64,000 bases of DNA from Myxococcus xanthus (GCF_013116825.1 NZ_JABFNS010000010.1:30931-94930); one strand, 5' to 3'; positions 26,972 to 36,300 are shown, counted from the first letter of the stretch. Numbers and translations are program-made. The notes: generated by a model not told the origin, from the letters alone.

Positions 26972-27178
26972 ATGGCAACTGGCACCGTGAAATGGTTCAA
27001 CGACGCGAAGGGCTTTGGCTTCATCGCCCAGGACGACGGTGGGGCCGACGTGTTCTGCCACCACACCGCCATCCAGACGGATGGCTTCCGTACCCTGGCC
27101 GAAGGCCAGAAGGTGGAGTTCGAGACCCGGAAGGGCCCCAAGGGCCTCCAGGCCGAGAACGTCCGCGTCGTTGGCTGA
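26972..27178 (+). CDS. Cold-shock domain protein (CspA family)
   Basis: 68 residues, the normal Csp length. RNP1-like GFGFIAQDD and RNP2-like DVFCHHTAI nucleic-acid-binding motifs are present; RNP2 carries Cys-His-His where many Csps have VHF-type residues. It is predicted to bind single-stranded RNA/DNA and act as an RNA chaperone in the cytoplasm. The start is set by the N-terminus [10 protein letters not shown] and a purine-rich SD. An intrinsic terminator follows 21 bp after the stop. Confidence 0.96.
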   Translation: MATGTVKWFNDAKGFGFIAQDDGGADVFCHHTAIQTDGFRTLAEGQKVEFETRKGPKGLQAENVRVVG

Positions 27179-27199
27179 GAGCTCAGGCTCAGCACCATC

Positions 27200-27236
27200 A
27201 GCCCGGTCTCCTCACTGCGAGGCCGGGCTTTTGTTT
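27200..27236 (+). terminator. Rho-independent terminator of the cold-shock gene
   Basis: Stem AGCCCGG (27200-27206) with CCGGGCT (27223-27229), extended by an inner CCTC/GAGG pair, followed by TTTTGTTTT. A classical intrinsic terminator. Confidence 0.92.
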
Positions 27237-27253
27237 TCAGCGAGGGAGGCTCA

Positions 27254-27436
27254 ATGCAAGGCAGATCCACGAAGCGCCAGAAAGAGCAGGCGCGCAAGCA
27301 GCACCAGCAGGAGAAGAACGCGAAGCGCGAGGAGCGCAAGAAGGTCAAGTCGGAGCGCGGGCCGCGTCAGCCGGGTGAGGTCGACCCCGATATCGCGGAC
27401 ATCATCCCCGGTCCCCAGCCGCCGCTGGAGATTTGA
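27254..27436 (+). CDS. Small basic, Lys/Arg/Glu-rich hypothetical protein
   Basis: 60 residues with GGGAGG SD 4 nt before the ATG. Residues 5-38 are almost entirely Lys, Arg, Gln and Glu, giving a charged helix-like segment. The tail is DPDIADIIPGPQPPLEI. No family is recognised. It follows the cold-shock terminator, so it probably has its own promoter or depends on read-through. A nucleic-acid or ribosome-associated role would fit the charge, but this is inference. Confidence 0.75.
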   Translation: MQGRSTKRQKEQARKQHQQEKNAKREERKKVKSERGPRQPGEVDPDIADIIPGPQPPLEI

Positions 27437-27460
27437 GCCCAGTATCGTGCCGCCTGGGCT
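27436..27460 (+). terminator. Hairpin after the small basic protein gene
   Basis: AGCCCAG (27436-27442) pairs with CTGGGCT (27454-27460), starting at the last base of the stop codon. There is no U-tract. Confidence 0.5.
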
Positions 27461-27574
27461 TGCCACGTCGTCAGTGGTGCCCAGGGCAACCTTCCGGGAT
27501 GGCGCCCCCGCCCCCGGGAGGACGCAGTTTCCACTTCCCCTCACGTCAACGCAGCCAGCGCTCCTGGGCCGCCT

Positions 27575-28237
27575 TCACGGTCCGGCGGCGCGCAGCACCT
27601 CGGCGCGGGTGATGTGGTCCAGGCGGAAGTGGCGGCGCTCCCCGGTGGTGAGGTCCTCCCCGTCGACGCGTGTCTCATGCCGGTTCATGATGACGGACAT
27701 CACCCGCACGTCGCGGACCGTCTCCAGGAAGTTGCTGTCGACGTAGGTGATGCGCAACGGCTGCTGCTCGAACCACGCCCGCTCCAATGCTTCCCGGACG
27801 GGCTTCTTGCTCGGCAGTGACGGCACGCCGATGAACGCCAACTCCCTCAGCCGGGTGAGCAGCTCGCGCTGGGCGGAGGTGGAGAGCGCCGCGCGCACCT
27901 TGTCCAGCGCCGACTCCAGCGTGCCCACGAAGGGCATCAGCCGCATGTCGATGGCGAAGCGCCCCAGCGCGACGATGAGCGCCGCCTCGCGCGCGGTGAA
28001 GTTCACCGGCGGCAGGCTGTAGCTGCGATCCAACGCGTAGCCACCGCCACGGCCGCGCTCGGCGGACACCGGCATCGACGAGGCACGCAGCGAATCCAGG
28101 TCCCGGTAGATGGTCCGCACCGTGACGCCGAACCGCTCGGCGAGCACTTCCGCGGTGACACCGGTACGGCGGCCCCGGAGATATTCGGCGAGGGCGAAGA
28201 GACGCTCGGTGCGCTGCATGGAGAGGAAACCTGACAT
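27575..28237 (-). CDS. YafY-type transcriptional regulator (HTH + WYL-like domain)
   Basis: 220 residues. The N-terminal winged HTH (MQRTERLFALAEYLRGRR ... GVTVRTIYRDLDSL) is the HTH_11/DeoR-like domain of YafY regulators. The C-terminal half corresponds to the WYL-type ligand-sensing region (LERAWFEQQPLRITYVD). The start at 28237 has GGGAGGAG 12 nt upstream; a later ATG at 28219 is possible. It is divergent from the family-B polymerase gene with about 120 bp between starts and may regulate it. WYL regulators often respond to DNA damage or nucleotides (family knowledge). Confidence 0.88.
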   Translation of the reverse strand: MSGFLSMQRTERLFALAEYLRGRRTGVTAEVLAERFGVTVRTIYRDLDSLRASSMPVSAERGRGGGYALDRSYSLPPVNFTAREAALIVALGRFAIDMRLMPFVGTLESALDKVRAALSTSAQRELLTRLRELAFIGVPSLPSKKPVREALERAWFEQQPLRITYVDSNFLETVRDVRVMSVIMNRHETRVDGEDLTTGERRHFRLDHITRAEVLRAAGP

Positions 28238-28357
28238 ACCACTGTCACTCTCCTCCCTCAAGCTGACGTGATGTCCCTGGAGCAACGTGCCTTGCATCCC
28301 ACGCCGCGAGCGGCTTGCATCGCGCGCGTTCGCGGCACTTCCGCCCGGAGGGACTCC

Positions 28358-30772
28358 ATGGAGGACGAGTGGCTCTGGGGCTGGGACCCCACGCCGGGCA
28401 TCGTCTCCGTGTGGGCGGAGCCCGACGGCCGCGCCTTCGTCTGGCGCCGCGTCCCGAAGACGGGGGAGCTGCTCCGCGAGGACGTGCGCTTCCGCCCATG
28501 GCTGCTGCTCGCGTCCCTGGAGGACCTTGCGCACCTGGGGCCTCGGCTGCGTCCAGAGTCGGATGGCCCCGCGCGCTACCGGGTGACGTGGCAGGAGCTC
28601 GAAGGGCCCGGGGCGTTGCGCTACCTGGTCCGCGGCGAGGACGGCCGCGCGCTCACCAGCGCGGTGCTGGAAGGCGCGTCACGCCGCCTGGGCCAGCCGG
28701 TGAGTCACCTGAAGGCGCTGGGCGCGAACGCGGTGCTCGCGCTGCCTCCGGAGGAGCAGTACCTCACGATGTCGGGCCGCACGTATTTCCGCGACCTCGC
28801 CTTCGATTCGCTGCGCCGCATGCAGTTCGATCTGGAGACCACCGGGTTGGACCCGGCGCACCACCGCGTCTTCCTGGTGGCGCTGCGAGGCCCGGACGGC
28901 GCGACGGAGACACTCGAGGCCCAGGGGGATGACGACTCGGCGGAGGCGGACCTGCTCTACCACCTGGCGGAGCGCGTGCGCGCCTGGGACCCCGACGTCA
29001 TCGAGAACCACAACCTGCACGGCTTCGACCTGCCGTTCCTCGCGCGGCGAGCCAGGCACCTGGGGGTGTCATTGGCGCTGGGGCGCGCGGGGGCACCGGG
29101 CTTGCGGCACCGCCCGTCCGCCAGGGGGGCCGCGCTGGGGCGGCCCGTGCCCGGCGCGCCTCCGGATGCGATGCGCCGCGCGCGCTACACGGTGCCCGGC
29201 CGTGAGTTCATCGACACGCTGGACGCGGTGCTGCGGCATGACTTCTCCACGAGGGATTTGCCGGGCCATGGCCTCAAGGCCGTCGCGAAGCACCTGGGCC
29301 TGGCGGGGCCCGAGCGCGAGCACATCCCCGGTGCCCGCGTGTACGACGTCTTCCGGACGGACCCGGCGCGCGTGCGGCGCTATGCGCGTGATGACGTGAC
29401 GGAGGCGGGCGGCCTCGCGAGGATGCTGGGGGGCGCGGCCTTCGCGCTCGCGCGCATGGCGCCCCGCCGCTACGAGCGGCTGGCGGACGCGGGGCCGGCC
29501 ACCGGCGTGTTGGACCCGCTGCTCGTCCGGGCCTATCTCCGGGAGGGCGCGGCGCTGCCCGCGCACCAGGAGGGGGATGGCACGTCGCACAGCGGCGCGG
29601 CGCTCCACCTGTTCGCCACGGGCGTGGCCCGGCGCATCGTGAAGGCGGACGTCGCCAGCCTTTATCCCTCCCTGATGCGCCAGTACCGGATTGGCCCCAA
29701 GCGGGACAGGCTGGGCGTGTTGCTGGCGTTGGTGGACCGCCTGGTGGACCAGCGGCTGGCGGCGAAGGGAAGGGCGCGCGCCGCGGCGCCTGGCTCGCAG
29801 GAGCGCTTCACGAACGAGGCGCTGTCGGCGGCGATGAAAATCGTCGTCAACTCCGCCTATGGCTATCTGGGCGCGGTGGGGCTCACGCGCTTCTCGGACG
29901 TGCACGCGGCCAACGAGGTGACGCGCCAGGGCCGCGAGGTGCTGGGCCTCCTCTGCCGGGAGCTGGCTCGCCGGGGCGTCACGCTGCTGGAGGCGGACAC
30001 GGACGGCGTGTACTTCGCCGTCCCGGAGGACTGGCGGGAGGCCGACGAGCGCCGGGTCGTCTCGGAGGTCGCCGCGCTGCTGCCGCCCCGCGTGCAACTG
30101 GAGTTCGACGGGCGCTACGCCGCCATGTTGTCGCACGAGCCGAAGAACTACGCGCTCCAGCCGTATGACGGACCGCTGGTGCTCCGGGGCGTGGCCTTCC
30201 GCTCCAGCCGCGCGGAGCCCTTCGGCGAGGCCTTCCTGCGCCGCGCGCTGCGCTGCCTCCTGGAGGGAGACATCCCGGGCGTGCGTGAGGTGTACGTCGC
30301 GACGGTGATGGCCCTGCGCCGCCGGGAGCTGCCCACGCCGGAGGTCTGCGCGCACGTCCGCCTGACGAAGTCGGGCGCCCAGTACCTCGCCCTCCGGCCC
30401 CGCCGGCGCGAGCTCCCCTACGAGGCCATGCTGGCCAGCGGCCGGAAGGAATGGCCCTTGGGTGAGCAGGTCCGCGTCTACCGCGCCGTGGGAGGCCGGG
30501 CGGGCCTGCTCCCCATTCCGGAGGCGGATGACCCGGGCACGGCGCGGCCCCTGTCGCGCGAGGAGGACCCGCGCGACTACGACGTGGAGTACTACGTGCG
30601 GCTCCTGCGCGAGACGTTCTCCGCGCGGCTGGTGCGCGCGCTGACGCCGGAGGACTTCCGGGCGGTGTTCGACGACCCTGGCCAGCCCTCCCTCTTCGCG
30701 CCCTCGCTGGAGGACGCGAAGCCCATCCTCACGGTGCTGGCGGAGCCGCCGGCCACGCCGGAGGGGGCGTAG
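28358..30772 (+). CDS. Family-B DNA polymerase with 3'-5' exonuclease
   Basis: 804 residues. The exonuclease domain has FDLETTGLD (Exo I), ENHNLHGFDLPFL (Exo II) and YARDD (Exo III). Polymerase motif A is DVASLYPSLM, motif B KIVVNSAYGYLG and motif C EADTDGVYF, so both active sites look complete. The spacing between motifs A and B is short, suggesting compact fingers. Likely role: repair or translesion synthesis like DNA polymerase II. The chosen ATG has a CGGAGGGA SD; a longer in-frame start at 28268 adds 30 residues of poor coding quality. It converges with the membrane-protein gene 15 bp away. Confidence 0.93.
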   Translation: MEDEWLWGWDPTPGIVSVWAEPDGRAFVWRRVPKTGELLREDVRFRPWLLLASLEDLAHLGPRLRPESDGPARYRVTWQELEGPGALRYLVRGEDGRALTSAVLEGASRRLGQPVSHLKALGANAVLALPPEEQYLTMSGRTYFRDLAFDSLRRMQFDLETTGLDPAHHRVFLVALRGPDGATETLEAQGDDDSAEADLLYHLAERVRAWDPDVIENHNLHGFDLPFLARRARHLGVSLALGRAGAPGLRHRPSARGAALGRPVPGAPPDAMRRARYTVPGREFIDTLDAVLRHDFSTRDLPGHGLKAVAKHLGLAGPEREHIPGARVYDVFRTDPARVRRYARDDVTEAGGLARMLGGAAFALARMAPRRYERLADAGPATGVLDPLLVRAYLREGAALPAHQEGDGTSHSGAALHLFATGVARRIVKADVASLYPSLMRQYRIGPKRDRLGVLLALVDRLVDQRLAAKGRARAAAPGSQERFTNEALSAAMKIVVNSAYGYLGAVGLTRFSDVHAANEVTRQGREVLGLLCRELARRGVTLLEADTDGVYFAVPEDWREADERRVVSEVAALLPPRVQLEFDGRYAAMLSHEPKNYALQPYDGPLVLRGVAFRSSRAEPFGEAFLRRALRCLLEGDIPGVREVYVATVMALRRRELPTPEVCAHVRLTKSGAQYLALRPRRRELPYEAMLASGRKEWPLGEQVRVYRAVGGRAGLLPIPEADDPGTARPLSREEDPRDYDVEYYVRLLRETFSARLVRALTPEDFRAVFDDPGQPSLFAPSLEDAKPILTVLAEPPATPEGA

Positions 30773-30787
30773 CCGCGGGCGGACGGC

Positions 30788-31681
30788 TCAGGACACCCCG
30801 GCGTGCGTCTGGGCGGGGGACCCGGCCGCGGGGGACTGCTGCGGCGCCAGGGCGGTGCGCTGCAGCCAGCCCGCGAGTCCCAGGAGCACCAGGCCCGACG
30901 TGCGCAGCGTACGGAGCAGCTCCGCGTTCTGCGCCGCGTCTCCGGGCAGCAGGGCCCCCAGCCACGCGCGGGCGTCGTAGAAGAGCCACATGGCGCCGGA
31001 GACGCCCATGGCCCACCACACCCAGGCCAGCCGTCCGCCGCGCAGCATGTACGCGACGCCCAGGATGGGGGCCACCAGCAGGATGGTCGTCATGTCGGCC
31101 AGCGTCGACGCCAGGCTGATGACGGCGGACATGGTGCTGATGGCGTCCGTGCCCAGGTGGCGGACCTCGGTGGCCAGCACGGGCAGACCCACGGCCAGCG
31201 CGGCCACGGCCGTGCCCACCCACAGCGCGTTGGAGCGGAAGCTGGACGGCGGCTGGAGCCCGGACTGCCGGTACGTCATCGCCAGCAGGATGAGCGCGTA
31301 CGTCGTACTGACGTTCGCGAGCACGACGACGAGCATGCGGACGGGCAGCAGCGGTGACTGGGTGAAGGGCACGTCTGGCACCGCGTGGAGCCAGTAGCTG
31401 CGCAGCGCGGTGCTGACCAGCGACAGGAGCGCGCCCGCTGCCAGGCCGCCCCACACCTTGCGCAGGTAGTCACCCTGCGCGAACGAACGGGCCGCCGCCA
31501 GCGTCCCGAGCACGGCCAGCACGCCGCTGCCCCAACCGGCGATGTCATGCACGAGCGAGAGCGAGCGCGGCGCGTCCAGCGCGGAGGCCGCCGCGAAGGC
31601 GTGCGCCAGTTGGAGCACGAGCACCGCGCCGAACCAGGGCACGATGCTTCCGGCCGCGCGGCCCGTCGACTGAGTACTCAT
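30788..31681 (-). CDS. Polytopic membrane protein of unknown function
   Basis: 297 residues with seven or eight predicted transmembrane helices spread along the chain (for example VLVLQLAHAFAAASA and MTTILLVAPILGVAYML). No transporter signature is recognised. The ATG overlaps the stop of the upstream small gene (ATGA), so the two are translationally coupled and may act together. The last 20 residues are Ala/Pro/Gln-rich and cytosolic or periplasmic. Confidence 0.82.
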   Translation of the reverse strand: MSTQSTGRAAGSIVPWFGAVLVLQLAHAFAAASALDAPRSLSLVHDIAGWGSGVLAVLGTLAAARSFAQGDYLRKVWGGLAAGALLSLVSTALRSYWLHAVPDVPFTQSPLLPVRMLVVVLANVSTTYALILLAMTYRQSGLQPPSSFRSNALWVGTAVAALAVGLPVLATEVRHLGTDAISTMSAVISLASTLADMTTILLVAPILGVAYMLRGGRLAWVWWAMGVSGAMWLFYDARAWLGALLPGDAAQNAELLRTLRTSGLVLLGLAGWLQRTALAPQQSPAAGSPAQTHAGVS

Positions 31682-31947
31682 CGCAGCTTCTCCAAGGAGG
31701 CGGAAATCTCCGCCAGGATGACCTTCGCGTGCAGGGCGCCGATGAAGGTGTTCAGCATGGGCTTGAGGCCTTCGAGCAGCTGCGGGAGGTCTTCTCGCTT
31801 GAGCTGCTCGGGGGGCCGCTTGAGGGTCCGCAGGGCGGCGGTCTGGATGGCCATCTTCGCGGTGAACCCGCCGAGGAGCGGTTCCAGGTGTCGCACGAGC
31901 GTGTCGTGCCAGCCGGCGGGGGAGGTCTGGGAGGTCGAAGGGAGAAT
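31678..31947 (-). CDS. Small hypothetical protein apparently starting at ATT
   Basis: 89 residues; no family recognised. The body (GWHDTLVRHLEPLLGGFTAK ... LPQLLEGLKPMLNTFIG) is helical and clearly protein-like. No ATG, GTG or TTG lies in a sensible place: the only upstream in-frame ATGs would add about 100 residues of Arg/Pro/Gly-rich, non-coding-looking sequence. A perfect AGGAGG lies 7 nt before an in-frame ATT, the preferred start here. A GTG 17 codons later lacks an SD. The stop overlaps the membrane-protein ATG as ATGA. Confidence 0.6.
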   Translation of the reverse strand: MLPSTSQTSPAGWHDTLVRHLEPLLGGFTAKMAIQTAALRTLKRPPEQLKREDLPQLLEGLKPMLNTFIGALHAKVILAEISASLEKLR

Positions 31948-32316
31948 CGCGCCACCTCCTGGTGGAAACCTGGAGCGTAGGCAGATTCCAGCCCGCACAC
32001 GAGGGGCACACCCTGTCTGTCCATGCGGAATCCCTCTCGTTATGCAGGTTTTTCTTTGAGAACATGGACTTGAGCCGGGCCCGGCGGCCGGGCGCTGCCA
32101 ATCCAGCCTCCCCGACACGTGTGCCCGCATCCGCCGCGGAGCTTTGGAGCGGGGGCGGATACCGCGCCGCGCCATACCTCTTGACGTAGGAAAACAGGTT
32201 CTTCCAGGGAGTGCGTTCGGGTTGCCGGGACCCTGAATCTTTGGCAATCGGATGGCGCACAGCGCCGTAGTGGCTCCGTCATTCGACGAGATGCCAGGTC
32301 ATCCAGGGGAGGTCCG
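31948..32316. other. Divergent intergenic region before the M16 peptidase pair
   Basis: It contains the AGGAGG (31955-31960, minus strand) used by the ATT-start gene. On the plus strand are a TTGACG at 32181-32186, a weak -35 candidate without a good -10, and GGGGAGG (32306-32312), the SD of the peptidase gene. No additional gene is supported. Confidence 0.4.
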
Positions 32317-33753
32317 ATGAGGAGAGTATTCGGAGCGGTAGCACTGGCCGCGTTCACCGGCTGCGCGACCACGCAGGAAGCCCAGAAGCCGGAGACTCCG
32401 CCCGCCGTCGAAACGGCGAAGGTGGAAGCGCCCGCCGAACAGCCGAAGCTTCAGGTCCCCGTGGACTACTACAAGCTCGACAACGGCTTGAAGGTGGTCC
32501 TGTCGCGCGACAGCTCGGCGCCCAAGGCCGTCGTCGCCGTCTATTACAACATCGGTTTCCGCATCGAGCCGAAGGACCGCACCGGGTTCGCGCACCTGTT
32601 CGAGCACATGATGTTCCAGGGCTCGACGAACCTCGGAAAGATGGAGTTCATCCGCCTCATCCAGAAGAACGGCGGCGTGCTCAACGGCTCCACCCGCTTC
32701 GACTTCACCAACTACTTTGAAGTCATCCCCTCCAACGCGCTGGAGCCCATCCTCTGGGCCGAGGCCGACCGCATGCGCGGGCTCGACGTGACGGAGGAGA
32801 ACCTGAAGAACCAGCAGGGCGTGGTGACGAACGAGGTGAAGGTCAACGTCCTCAACCAGCCTTATGGCGGCTTCCCGTGGCTGGACATGCCGCAGGTGGC
32901 GAACACCAACTGGTACAACGCCCACAACTTCTACGGCGACTTGAAGGACCTGGAGGCCGCCTCGCTGGAGGACGTGCGCGCCTTCTTCAAGACGTACTAC
33001 GCGCCCAGCAACGCGGCGCTGGTCATCGTCGGTGACTTCGAGCCGGACCAGGTGAAGGGCTGGATTCAAAAGTACTTCGGGCCGCTGCCCACCGTGGCGC
33101 AGCCGTCGAAGCCGGACATCTCCGAGCCTCGCCAGACGAAGGAGAAGCGCCACGACAAGCAGGACAAGCTGGCGCAGCGTCCGGCGCTCGCGGTGGGCTA
33201 CCACATGCCCGACGTGGGGACGCCCGAGTACTTCGCCATGGCCCTGGTCGACGAGGTCCTCCTGCGCGGCAACGACAGCGCGCTCTACCAGCAGCTCGTG
33301 CAGAAGAAGGGCCTGACGGGCGAGGTCTCCGGCGGGGTGAACCAGCTGGGCAACCACTGGAACTACAACGGCCCCATGCAGTGGACCGCGTACCTGTTCC
33401 ATGACGCGGACACGACGACGGAGACCATCCTCGCGGAGTTCGACGGCGTGGTGGCGCAGCTGCAGAACCAGCCCATCGACGCGGCGACGCTGGAGCGGGC
33501 GCGGGTGAAGGCGCGCTCGCGGCTGTATGGCCAACTGGAGGGCTTGTTCGGCTTCGGCCGCGCGGACCTGCTGGCGTCCTTCGCGCTCTTCTTCGACGAC
33601 CCGGCGCGCATCAACCGGCTGGAGTCGGAGCTGATGAAGGTGACGCCGGAGCTCATCCAGAAGACGGCGAAGGAGTATCTGCGCCGTGAGAACCGCACCG
33701 TGCTGACGGTGACGCCCGCCGCGGCGACCGCCACCCAGACGAAGGCCCCCTGA
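32317..33753 (+). CDS. M16 zinc peptidase (catalytic subunit), lipoprotein
   Basis: 478 residues. The lipoprotein signal ends FTGC (Cys16). The inverted zinc motif HLFEH (H93, E96, H97) and the distal Glu (TNEVKV, E173) identify an active M16 peptidase of the pitrilysin/processing-peptidase family. A flexible KPE/PAE-rich tether follows the lipidated Cys. Expected location: periplasmic side of a membrane, degrading or processing peptides. The partner gene starts 12 bp downstream. Confidence 0.93.
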   Translation: MRRVFGAVALAAFTGCATTQEAQKPETPPAVETAKVEAPAEQPKLQVPVDYYKLDNGLKVVLSRDSSAPKAVVAVYYNIGFRIEPKDRTGFAHLFEHMMFQGSTNLGKMEFIRLIQKNGGVLNGSTRFDFTNYFEVIPSNALEPILWAEADRMRGLDVTEENLKNQQGVVTNEVKVNVLNQPYGGFPWLDMPQVANTNWYNAHNFYGDLKDLEAASLEDVRAFFKTYYAPSNAALVIVGDFEPDQVKGWIQKYFGPLPTVAQPSKPDISEPRQTKEKRHDKQDKLAQRPALAVGYHMPDVGTPEYFAMALVDEVLLRGNDSALYQQLVQKKGLTGEVSGGVNQLGNHWNYNGPMQWTAYLFHDADTTTETILAEFDGVVAQLQNQPIDAATLERARVKARSRLYGQLEGLFGFGRADLLASFALFFDDPARINRLESELMKVTPELIQKTAKEYLRRENRTVLTVTPAAATATQTKAP

Positions 33754-33765
33754 GGACACGCACCC

Positions 33766-35187
33766 ATGACCACGCACTCAATTCGCACCCGCCTTGTCGC
33801 GCCCGCGCTGATGGTGCTCGGGATGCTGTCCGCGCCTGCCTTCGCGGCCGCTCCCTCCCCGGCGCCCACCAAGGAAGCGCCTCCGGCCGCCGCCGCGCCC
33901 AAGCCCTTCAAGGTCCCCGTCCGCACGCAGTTCAAGCTCGACAACGGGCTGGAAGTCTCGCTGCTGCCCTATGGCGACATGCCGAAGGTCGCCATCAAGT
34001 TGGCCATCGACACCGGCAACATCCACGAGAAGGCCACGGAGACGTGGCTGGCGGACCTGACCGGCAAGCTGCTGTCGGAGGGCACCACGACCCGCTCCGC
34101 GGAGCAGATTGCCCAGGCGGCCGCGCAGCTCGGTGGTTCGCTCAACATCGGCACGACGATGGACCAGACCTATGTCGGTCTGGAGGTCCTCTCCGAGTCG
34201 GCGCCGGACGCCGTGGCCCTCATCGCGGACGTCATCCAGAACCCGGCCTTCCCGCCGGCGGAGGTCGAGCGCGTCAAGGGCGACCTCGTGCGGGAGATGG
34301 CCATCTACAAGAGCCGGCCGGGCACGCTCGCCGACGAGCGGCTGCTCCAGTCGCTCTACGGTGACCACCCGTATGGCCGCTACTTCCCGCCGGAGGCCCA
34401 GCTCAAGGGCTACACGCCGGAGGCCGTCCGCGCGCACTACGACGCCAACATCGGCGCGGCCCGGGCGCGGCTGTACGTCGTCGGCCGGTTCGAGCCGGCG
34501 CCGGTGGAGCAGGCCATCCGGGACGCGTTCACCGGCTGGAAGGCCGGCGCGGCGCGGCTCCAGAACGTGCCCAAGCAGAAGGTGGCGAAGGCGGTCCAGT
34601 TCATCGACCGCCCCGGCTCGGTGCAGTCCACGGTGCGAGTGGCGGTGAAGGGCCTGCCGCCCTCCAGCCCGGACTACGTCAAGCAGACGGTGATGAACAC
34701 GCTGCTCGGTGGCTACTTCAGCTCGCGCATCACCGCGAACATCCGCGAGGCGAAGGGCTACACGTATTCGCCCTACAGCGAGGTGTCCACGCACCTGGAG
34801 GACGCCTACTGGGTGCAGAACGCGGACGTGACGACGGCCGTCACCGGCGAGTCGCTGAAGGAGATTCTCAAGGAGGTGGCCACCCTGCGCAAGACGCCGC
34901 CGCCCGCGGACGAGCTGAGCGCTGTCCAGAGCTACCTGGCGGGCTCCTTCCTGCTCCAGAACGCTTCGCGCAACGGCATCATCTACCAGCTCCGCTTCGT
35001 GGACCTGCACGGCCTGCCGGATTCGTACTCGCAGAACTACGTGCAGGCGGTGATGGCCGTCACGCCGGAGCAGGTGCAGCAGCTGGCCGCGAAGATGCTG
35101 ACGCGTGAGGCGATGACCTTCATCGTCGTGGGCGACCAGAAGGTGGTGGCGCCGCAGCTGAAGGTCGTGTCCCCCGCGCTGAAGTAG
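33766..35187 (+). CDS. M16 peptidase-like partner lacking the zinc motif
   Basis: 473 residues with a cleavable signal peptide (LMVLGMLSAPAFA). The M16 fold is recognisable, but the HxxEH position reads TWLADL, so no zinc site is formed. The family's Arg/Tyr region is kept in SSRITANIREAKGYTYSPYS. Such active/inactive pairs form M16B heterodimers in which this subunit supports substrate binding. It starts 12 bp after the catalytic subunit, in one operon. Confidence 0.92.
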   Translation: MTTHSIRTRLVAPALMVLGMLSAPAFAAAPSPAPTKEAPPAAAAPKPFKVPVRTQFKLDNGLEVSLLPYGDMPKVAIKLAIDTGNIHEKATETWLADLTGKLLSEGTTTRSAEQIAQAAAQLGGSLNIGTTMDQTYVGLEVLSESAPDAVALIADVIQNPAFPPAEVERVKGDLVREMAIYKSRPGTLADERLLQSLYGDHPYGRYFPPEAQLKGYTPEAVRAHYDANIGAARARLYVVGRFEPAPVEQAIRDAFTGWKAGAARLQNVPKQKVAKAVQFIDRPGSVQSTVRVAVKGLPPSSPDYVKQTVMNTLLGGYFSSRITANIREAKGYTYSPYSEVSTHLEDAYWVQNADVTTAVTGESLKEILKEVATLRKTPPPADELSAVQSYLAGSFLLQNASRNGIIYQLRFVDLHGLPDSYSQNYVQAVMAVTPEQVQQLAAKMLTREAMTFIVVGDQKVVAPQLKVVSPALK

Positions 35188-35275
35188 GTCCCGGGAGGGC
35201 GGGGGCCATCGTGGGCCTCCGCCTTCCAGGTTTGAGCATTGAGCGTCCAGGTTCACCGTGCCTTGATGCGTGGCC

Positions 35276-35658
35276 ATGTCCCTGCTCGATGACTTGCTCA
35301 AGAGCGCCTCGCTCCACACGCGCTGCTCTTCACGGGCGGCGCGCTCTCCGCGAAGAACCTGCTCTTCCACGGCGAGCTGGTGTCGCTGGGCCCCATCACC
35401 GTGCGGGAGGTGGCGTGGACCTACTACAACGACTATTCGACCCACGCGGATTCTCTGAAAGCGAGAATCGTCGTGGCGGATGACCGCTTCGATGCCGTGG
35501 ATGACGTGCGGGCGGACCACCGCCTGGTCGGACACGGCAGCGTCATCGGTCCGGACCTGGCGAAGCTGCTGAGCGCGGACGTGGTGAGCCAGGACGGAAG
35601 CTGGTCCTACGAAGATGTCGCCAAGCGGCTTCTTCGCAAGCGGCCGCTGCTGCGTTGA
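35276..35658 (+). pseudogene. Frameshifted small gene remnant
   Basis: An ATG at 35276 opens MSLLDDLLKSASLHT, then loses protein-like character. The next frame takes over with ALLFTGGALSAKNLLFHGEL and continues through VREVAWTYYNDYSTHADS to RKRPLLR at 35658. The switch falls near 35315-35325. The two halves together read as one protein of about 127 residues, so a single-base indel, or less likely a sequencing error, is the simplest explanation. No family is recognised. Confidence 0.55.
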
Positions 35659-35733
35659 GCGCCATGGACTGCGCACGGCAACGCGCTACCGTACGTGGAC
35701 CAGGGCTCGTCCTGGTTCGTGGTTGGAGTTCGC

Positions 35734-36282
35734 ATGGCGAAGACGTCGAGTGAGAGCGCGGTGGCGGAAGCGGTGGAGCGGCTCAAGTCCTTCGTGGAAG
35801 AGAAGGAGGACATGTCCGTGGAGTTCTCCGAGCCCGTGACCGCCGAGGAGGTGGCGAATCTGGAGAAGAAGTACAAGCTGCAGTTGCCTCCCAGCTACGT
35901 GCATTTCATCCGCACGCACGGCACCTTCAAGGTGCTGTACGGCGGGCAGGAGCTCATCGGCATGGAGGAGCCAGGCTTCCTGCGCGCGGCCGCGCCGGAC
36001 CCGTCGGACGCGGTGGATGGCGACGACTCCGATGTGGCGGACGCCATCAAGGAGGCGCTGTTCTTCCAGCGCAAGGATGACGACGCGGTGGAGAACTTCT
36101 GGTGCTTCAATCCGCGTGACCGCACGCCGGAAGGCGAGCTGGGTGTCGTCGCCTACAATCACGACGAGACCTTCGGGCTCTCTCCGTTGCTGGGCACGGA
36201 GCACGCCCATCACTTCCGGGACTTCTCGACGCACATCGTCACCGTCATCGACGATTTCATCGAGACCTACGCGAACGAGTAA
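35734..36282 (+). CDS. SMI1/KNR4 (SUKH)-like protein
   Basis: 182 residues. The segment VTAEEVANLEKKYKLQLPPS then YVHFIRTHG is typical of the SMI1/KNR4/SUKH fold, widespread among immunity proteins of contact-dependent and polymorphic toxins. The ATG is preceded by GGAG at 6 nt. No toxin gene is intact nearby; the frameshifted remnant just upstream is the only candidate partner. An immunity role is inference. A hairpin follows the stop. Confidence 0.8.
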   Translation: MAKTSSESAVAEAVERLKSFVEEKEDMSVEFSEPVTAEEVANLEKKYKLQLPPSYVHFIRTHGTFKVLYGGQELIGMEEPGFLRAAAPDPSDAVDGDDSDVADAIKEALFFQRKDDDAVENFWCFNPRDRTPEGELGVVAYNHDETFGLSPLLGTEHAHHFRDFSTHIVTVIDDFIETYANE

Positions 36283-36300
36283 TCCCGCGCCGGGGGACGC

